Source: Betaproteobacteria bacterium (lineage in GTDB: Bacteria; Pseudomonadota; Gammaproteobacteria; Burkholderiales; SG8-39). Taken from it: 8,321 nucleotides of DNA. The notes under the pieces were generated by a model. The model made no database searches and was not told the origin of the DNA. It saw nothing but the letters and a program-made list of their open reading frames with translations. The stretch is taken from positions 1 through 8,321 of the forward strand of contig QYQC01000130.1 of the NCBI GenBank assembly GCA_007280315.1, given 5' to 3'. The translations under genes were made by a program, and so were the position numbers. This document shows, one piece after another, positions 5,021 through 8,321 of the stretch (positions are counted from its first letter, which is position 1; every line of letters starts with the position of its first letter).

Positions 5021-7416
5021 AATTCTCCGAAAGCTGGTTGCGCAGTTTCGTGGATCCGACCCTGTCAACGGAGGAGCTGGCGCATGCCCTCACCATGGCC
5101 GGTCTGGAGGTCGAGTCGCTTGAGTCGGCTGCGCCGCCATGTACAGGTGTGGTGGTGGCCGAAATACTCGAAGTGGCGCGCCATCCCAACGCCGATCGTT
5201 TGTCGCTATGCAAAGTCAATGTAGGCGAGCCGGCGGCGCTCACCATCGTGTGCGGCGCGCCCAACGTGGTTGCCGGCATGCGCGTGCCCTGCGCGCGTAT
5301 CGGCGCGCGTCTCACCGGCGCCGATGGGAACGCGTTCGAAATCAAGCGCTCGAGCCTGCGCGGCGTCGACAGCCAGGGCATGCTGTGCTCGGCGAAGGAA
5401 TTGGGTATCGACGACGATCATGAAGGCATTCTGGCGCTCGCCTCCGATGCGCCGATCGGGCGCGACGTGCGCGAGGTGCTGGAGCTCGACGATACTGCGC
5501 TCACGCTCAGTCTCACGCCGAATCGCGCCGACTGCCTGAGCCTGCTCGGGGTTGCGCGCGAAGTGGCGGCGATCACCGGCGCAGCGTTGGTTCTGCCGGT
5601 GATCGCGCCGGTAGCGGCGACAAGCGATGTGCGCCATCCGGTGAAGATTTCCGCGACGGGCGGTTGCGGTCGATTCGCCGGCCGCGTGATCCGTAACGTC
5701 GACGCCGCCGCGCCAGTTCCGCATTGGATGAAACGGCGCCTTAAAAGCGCCGGGCAGCGCTCTATTTCGGCGCTGGTGGACGTGACCAACTACGTCATGC
5801 TCGAGCTCGGGCGTCCGCTGCACGTCTACGACCTGAATAAGCTCTCCGGCGGTATCGATGTGCGCTTCGGACGCAAGGGCGAGCGGGTGAAACTGCTGAA
5901 CGAGCAGACGGTGGAAGTGGACGAGACAGTGCTGTGCATCACCGATGGCTCGGGCCCGATAGGTTTGGCCGGCATCATGGGCGGTGATTCGACCAAGGCC
6001 GAAACCGACAGCCGCGATATTTTCCTCGAGGCCGCTTTTTTCTTTCCCGACGCGATTGCGGGCCGCACGCGACGCTACAATTTTTCCAGCGATGCCGCGC
6101 ACCGCTTCGAGCGCGGCGTCGATTTCGACAATAATGTCTCCGGCATAGAGCGAGCGACCGAACTGATACTCTCGATTTGCGGCGGCGAGCCGGGGCCGAC
6201 CGTCGATGACGTGGCGCAGCTGCCTTCGCGCCTGCCGGTTCACGTGCGCAGCGCGCGCGCGGCGAGGGTGCTCGGTATCGACGTCAGCGACGCGGAAATC
6301 GGCGCGATCTTCTCGCGCCTCGGTCTTGCCTGCACGCGCACTGCCGATGGCTTCGACGTGACGCCGCCCTCCTACCGCTTCGATATCGCGATAGAGGAGG
6401 ATCTGATCGAAGAGATTGCGCGCATCCACGGTTACGAGCGCATTCCGGCGAATCAGCCGCGCGCGCGTGCCGCGATGCTGCCGCAGCACGAGGGTGTGCG
6501 GCCGTCGATGCGGGTGAAGGAAGCCATTGCCGCGCGCGACTATCAGGAGGTGGCAAATTTCAGCTTCGTCGAAGCCGAATGGGAGCGCGATTTTTGCGGC
6601 AACAACGCACCGATCAGGCTGCTGAATCCGATTTCGAGTCAGCTCTCGGTGATGCGCTCCGGCCTTGCCGGCAGTCTCGTGTCCAACGTGCGCTACAACC
6701 TCAACCGCAAGCAATTCAGGGTGCGCGTATTCGAACTCGGTCGGGTGTTCCGCGCCGACAGCAGCGTGGGTGCCGGGCCGCTGACGGTGGCCGGCATCGA
6801 CCAGCCGCTCAGGATCGGTGCCATTGCCTACGGTTCGGCCTATCCCGAACAATGGGGGCGTGCCGGTCGCAATGTCGATTTCTACGACGTAAAGGGCGAT
6901 ATTGAACGCCTGCTTGCACCGGCGGCAATTCGCTTCGAAAGTACGACGCATCCCGCGCTGCATCCGGGACGCAGCGCCGCGGTATTGCTCGAAGGCAAGC
7001 CCATCGGCTGGCTCGGCGAATTACACCCGCGCTGGCAGCAAAAATACGAACTGCCGCTGGCGCCGGTCCTGTTCGAACTCGATCTGGACGCGTTGCTGGC
7101 CTCGCCGATGCCGCTATTTCGCGGAGTATCGAAATTTCCGCCGGTGATCCGCGACCTGGCCCTGGTGGTGGATGAATCCGTGCCGGCCGAAGCGCTGCTG
7201 GAAGCGATGCGAAGCGCCTGTCCGGCGCTGGTGACGGACCTGACAATGTTTGACTTATATCGCGGAAAAGGGATAGACGCAGGCAAGAAAAGCCTTGCAT
7301 TTCGGGTAGTTATGCAAGATACTTCGAAAACGTTGACCGACGTGGAGACGGAGGCAGTGATGGCACAATTACTGCAGCTTATCGCTCAACGCTTCGACGC
7401 CAAATTGCGCACCTAG
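5017..7416 (+). CDS. pheT: Phenylalanine--tRNA ligase beta subunit
   Basis: At 799 residues (E. coli 795) this is the full-length tRNA-binding and editing partner of PheS. It starts MKFSESWLR, with an OB-fold tRNA-binding domain (about 40-150, including HPNADRLSLCKVNVG and IVCGAPN). The B3/B4 editing domain (about 210-385) hydrolyses Tyr-tRNA-Phe and has His269 in RPLHVYD, Glu338 in LEAAFF, and Ser358-Asp359-Ala360 where E. coli has Thr-Asp-Ala. The B5 domain is about 402-480, a degenerate class II core about 490-690, and the C-terminal FDX-ACB anticodon-binding domain about 706-798. The start overlaps the pheS stop as ATGA, so the two subunits are translationally coupled. ihfA begins nine bases after the stop. 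No frameshift or missing domain is seen. Confidence 0.98.
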   Translation: MKFSESWLRSFVDPTLSTEELAHALTMAGLEVESLESAAPPCTGVVVAEILEVARHPNADRLSLCKVNVGEPAALTIVCGAPNVVAGMRVPCARIGARLTGADGNAFEIKRSSLRGVDSQGMLCSAKELGIDDDHEGILALASDAPIGRDVREVLELDDTALTLSLTPNRADCLSLLGVAREVAAITGAALVLPVIAPVAATSDVRHPVKISATGGCGRFAGRVIRNVDAAAPVPHWMKRRLKSAGQRSISALVDVTNYVMLELGRPLHVYDLNKLSGGIDVRFGRKGERVKLLNEQTVEVDETVLCITDGSGPIGLAGIMGGDSTKAETDSRDIFLEAAFFFPDAIAGRTRRYNFSSDAAHRFERGVDFDNNVSGIERATELILSICGGEPGPTVDDVAQLPSRLPVHVRSARAARVLGIDVSDAEIGAIFSRLGLACTRTADGFDVTPPSYRFDIAIEEDLIEEIARIHGYERIPANQPRARAAMLPQHEGVRPSMRVKEAIAARDYQEVANFSFVEAEWERDFCGNNAPIRLLNPISSQLSVMRSGLAGSLVSNVRYNLNRKQFRVRVFELGRVFRADSSVGAGPLTVAGIDQPLRIGAIAYGSAYPEQWGRAGRNVDFYDVKGDIERLLAPAAIRFESTTHPALHPGRSAAVLLEGKPIGWLGELHPRWQQKYELPLAPVLFELDLDALLASPMPLFRGVSKFPPVIRDLALVVDESVPAEALLEAMRSACPALVTDLTMFDLYRGKGIDAGKKSLAFRVVMQDTSKTLTDVETEAVMAQLLQLIAQRFDAKLRT

Positions 7417-7425
7417 GGAGTAATA

Positions 7426-7737
7426 ATGACGTTAACCAAAGCCGAGCTGGCTGACTTTTTGTTCGAGAAAGTCGGGCTTAACAAGCGCGAAGCCAAGGAT
7501 ATGGTCGAAACATTTTTCGAAGAAATCCGTGCGGCGCTGGAAAATGGCGACAGCGTCAAATTATCCGGATTCGGAAACTTTCAACTGCGCAACAAACCGC
7601 AGCGTCCCGGGCGCAACCCCAAGACCGGCGAAGAGATACCGATAACCGCACGGCGCGTCGTCACCTTTCATGCGAGCCAGAAGCTGAAGGCGTCGGTGGA
7701 AAAGGCAAATCGTGGAAAGCCGCAGCAGCAGCAGTAG
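7426..7737 (+). CDS. ihfA: Integration host factor subunit alpha
   Basis: This 103-residue DNA-bending protein (E. coli 99) pairs with IHF-beta, binds the minor groove at specific sites and bends DNA sharply. It acts in nucleoid structure, sigma-54 promoters, replication and site-specific recombination. The HU/IHF signature is clear: KLSGFGNFQLR (45-55), then QRPGRNPKTGEEIPITARRVVTF (59-81), with the intercalating Pro65 in GRNPKTG at the tip of the beta arm. The start has GGGAG (7416-7420), which overlaps the pheT stop. Its C-terminus ends in four glutamines from a CAG repeat, where E. coli has a different tail. Location after pheT is conserved, and co-transcription with pheST is expected. 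The last 26 bases overlap the next gene. Confidence 0.98.
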   Translation: MTLTKAELADFLFEKVGLNKREAKDMVETFFEEIRAALENGDSVKLSGFGNFQLRNKPQRPGRNPKTGEEIPITARRVVTFHASQKLKASVEKANRGKPQQQQ

Positions 7738-8101
7738 CCTGCCGCCGATTCCGGCGAAGCGCTATTTCACTATCGGTGAAGTAAGCGAACTGTGCGGAGT
7801 CAAACCCCATGTGCTGCGCTATTGGGAGCAGGAGTTCACCCAACTGAAGCCGGTCAAGCGTCGCGGCAACCGGCGCTACTATCAGCATCACGAAGTGCTG
7901 CTGATCCGCCGTATCCGCGACCTGCTGTACGAGCAGGGTTTCACCATCAGTGGCGCGCGTAACCGCCTGGACGAAAGTTCATCGGGTAGCGGACGCGCAC
8001 AGGCCGCGCGCGCAGAGTCGGACAAGGCCGATTTGGCCGGAATCAGGAACGAGATCAAGAGTGTTATCGAGTTGCTGGGCAGGCGCGCCGCAGCGGCGTG
8101 A
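7712..8101 (+). CDS. MerR-family transcriptional regulator, short form
   Basis: This 129-residue protein has a winged helix-turn-helix of the MerR type at about 18-87: RYFTIGEVSELCGVKPHVLRYWE, a wing with KRRGNRRYYQ, and a second helix pair around LIRRIRDLLYEQGFTI. After about residue 90 there is only a Ser/Gly/Arg/Ala linker and a short helix (108-125), with no effector-binding domain and no cysteine cluster for metals. Its only cysteine is Cys28 in the HTH. A regulator of this kind directly after ihfA and before tRNA-Pro is widespread in Proteobacteria, but its targets and signal are unknown to me. The GTG start at 7712 has AAAAGG (7700-7705) six bases upstream and overlaps ihfA by 26 bases in another frame. 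A Ser-rich N-terminus (SRSSSSS) is encoded by the CAG/AGC repeat. Confidence 0.92.
   Translation: MESRSSSSSLPPIPAKRYFTIGEVSELCGVKPHVLRYWEQEFTQLKPVKRRGNRRYYQHHEVLLIRRIRDLLYEQGFTISGARNRLDESSSGSGRAQAARAESDKADLAGIRNEIKSVIELLGRRAAAA
7723..7734 (+). repeat. (CAG)4 repeat in the ihfA / merR-like overlap
   Basis: Four CAG units lie directly before the ihfA stop. In ihfA they encode Gln100-103, and in the overlapping regulator frame the same bases contribute to a Ser run at residues 5-9. Gain or loss of a unit would keep both frames and change both tails by one residue. The repeat is short, so it may be of no consequence. Confidence 0.8.
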
Positions 8102-8135
8102 CTTCAGACGCCGCGGGTTTTCATTCTGACCGGCG

Positions 8136-8144
8136 TGATAAAAT
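8136..8144 (+). promoter_or_regulatory. Extended -10 promoter of tRNA-Pro
   Basis: TGATAAAAT combines a TGN extension (8136-8138) with a TAAAAT hexamer (8139-8144), placing the start around 8151, just before the mature tRNA end at 8154. A weak -35 candidate is TTTTCA (8118-8123) with a short 15-base spacer; extended -10 promoters can work with a poor -35. The region after the -10 box is AT-rich rather than the GC-rich discriminator usual for stringently controlled tRNA genes. The tRNA gene may also be read through from the pheS operon. Confidence 0.5.
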
Positions 8145-8153
8145 TGAACAATT

Positions 8154-8232
<79 letters not shown>

Positions 8233-8238
8233 TTGAAG

Positions 8239-8279
8239 AACGGGTTGTAGACCAAGGTCTGCAGCCCGTTTATCTTTTT
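8239..8279 (+). terminator. Intrinsic terminator after tRNA-Pro
   Basis: Bases 8240-8252 pair with 8257-8269 in a 13-bp stem that includes three G-T pairs, closed by a CAAG loop. TTATCTTTTT follows (8270-8279). It begins nine bases after the tRNA CCA end and would terminate both the tRNA transcript and any readthrough from the pheS operon. Confidence 0.87.
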
Positions 8280-8289
8280 GGAGTGATGG

Positions 8290-8321
8290 ATGTGCCTGCT
8301 TGTCGCCCGCAAAATCGCCAA
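8290..8321 (+). CDS. Possible start of a further gene (partial)
   Basis: GGAG at 8280-8283 is followed after six bases by an ATG at 8290 whose frame (MCLLVARKIA) stays open to the window end. A second ATG at 8286, in another frame, is also open but lies only two bases from the GGAG. With ten codons visible no function can be given. The ribosome-binding site directly abuts the terminator T-run, leaving no room for a conventional promoter after it, which counts against the gene. Confidence 0.25.
   Translation, partial: MCLLVARKIA

Noticed and set aside
5206..6963. 585-codon minus-strand open frame opposite pheT
   Set aside because: It is long only because stops are rare in this frame of a GC-rich gene. 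The product is Arg/Ala/His-rich with no motif, and pheT explains the region.
7295..7323. Promoter-like pair (TTGCAT, 17 bases, GATACT) near the end of pheT for ihfA
   Set aside because: It matches consensus at only 3 and 4 of 6 positions in coding sequence. E. coli ihfA does have an internal pheT promoter, but the sequence here is too weak to call.

Overview
The window is a conserved translation-gene block from a GC-rich proteobacterium, most likely a betaproteobacterium. The gene order is frdC(end)-frdD | thrS-infC-rpmI-rplT | pheS-pheT-ihfA-merR-like | tRNA-Pro(GGG). The run from thrS to ihfA, followed by a small MerR-like gene and a proline tRNA, is a long-recognised arrangement in Gamma- and Betaproteobacteria. 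The PheS and IF3 N-termini look betaproteobacterial to me from memory; no search was run, so genus is left open. A four-subunit type fumarate reductase upstream suggests an organism able to respire fumarate or run a reductive branch of the TCA cycle.

Layout. Positions 1-464 hold the end of frdC and all of frdD, the two membrane anchors of fumarate reductase, overlapping by ATGA. Positions 465-613 form a 149-base gap with a strong intrinsic terminator. It also holds an 11-codon reading frame with tandem Trp codons and segments that could pair in alternative ways, so it could be an attenuator as well as the frd terminator. thrS (threonyl-tRNA synthetase) follows with no visible Shine-Dalgarno sequence. 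infC (IF3) lies 24 bases after thrS and begins at a rare ATC codon. A 214-base structured leader precedes rpmI (L35) and rplT (L20). A second intrinsic terminator separates rplT from pheS. Its 5' arm carries a near-perfect ribosome-binding site feeding an 8-codon frame with two Phe codons, while pheS itself has no ribosome-binding site. pheS and pheT overlap by ATGA, ihfA follows after 9 bases, and the MerR-like gene overlaps the end of ihfA by 26 bases. tRNA-Pro(GGG) has its own extended -10 promoter and its own terminator. The last bases may contain the start of another gene.

How the genes work together: ThrRS and PheRS charge tRNAs, IF3 controls start-codon fidelity, L35 and L20 build the large ribosomal subunit, tRNA-Pro serves decoding, and IHF-alpha is a nucleoid protein co-transcribed with pheST. 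Every protein gene looks intact and full length. No mobile element, CRISPR array, toxin or defence module is visible. The interest lies in the non-coding control regions, at 465-613, 3122-3336 and 3922-4003, rather than in new proteins.
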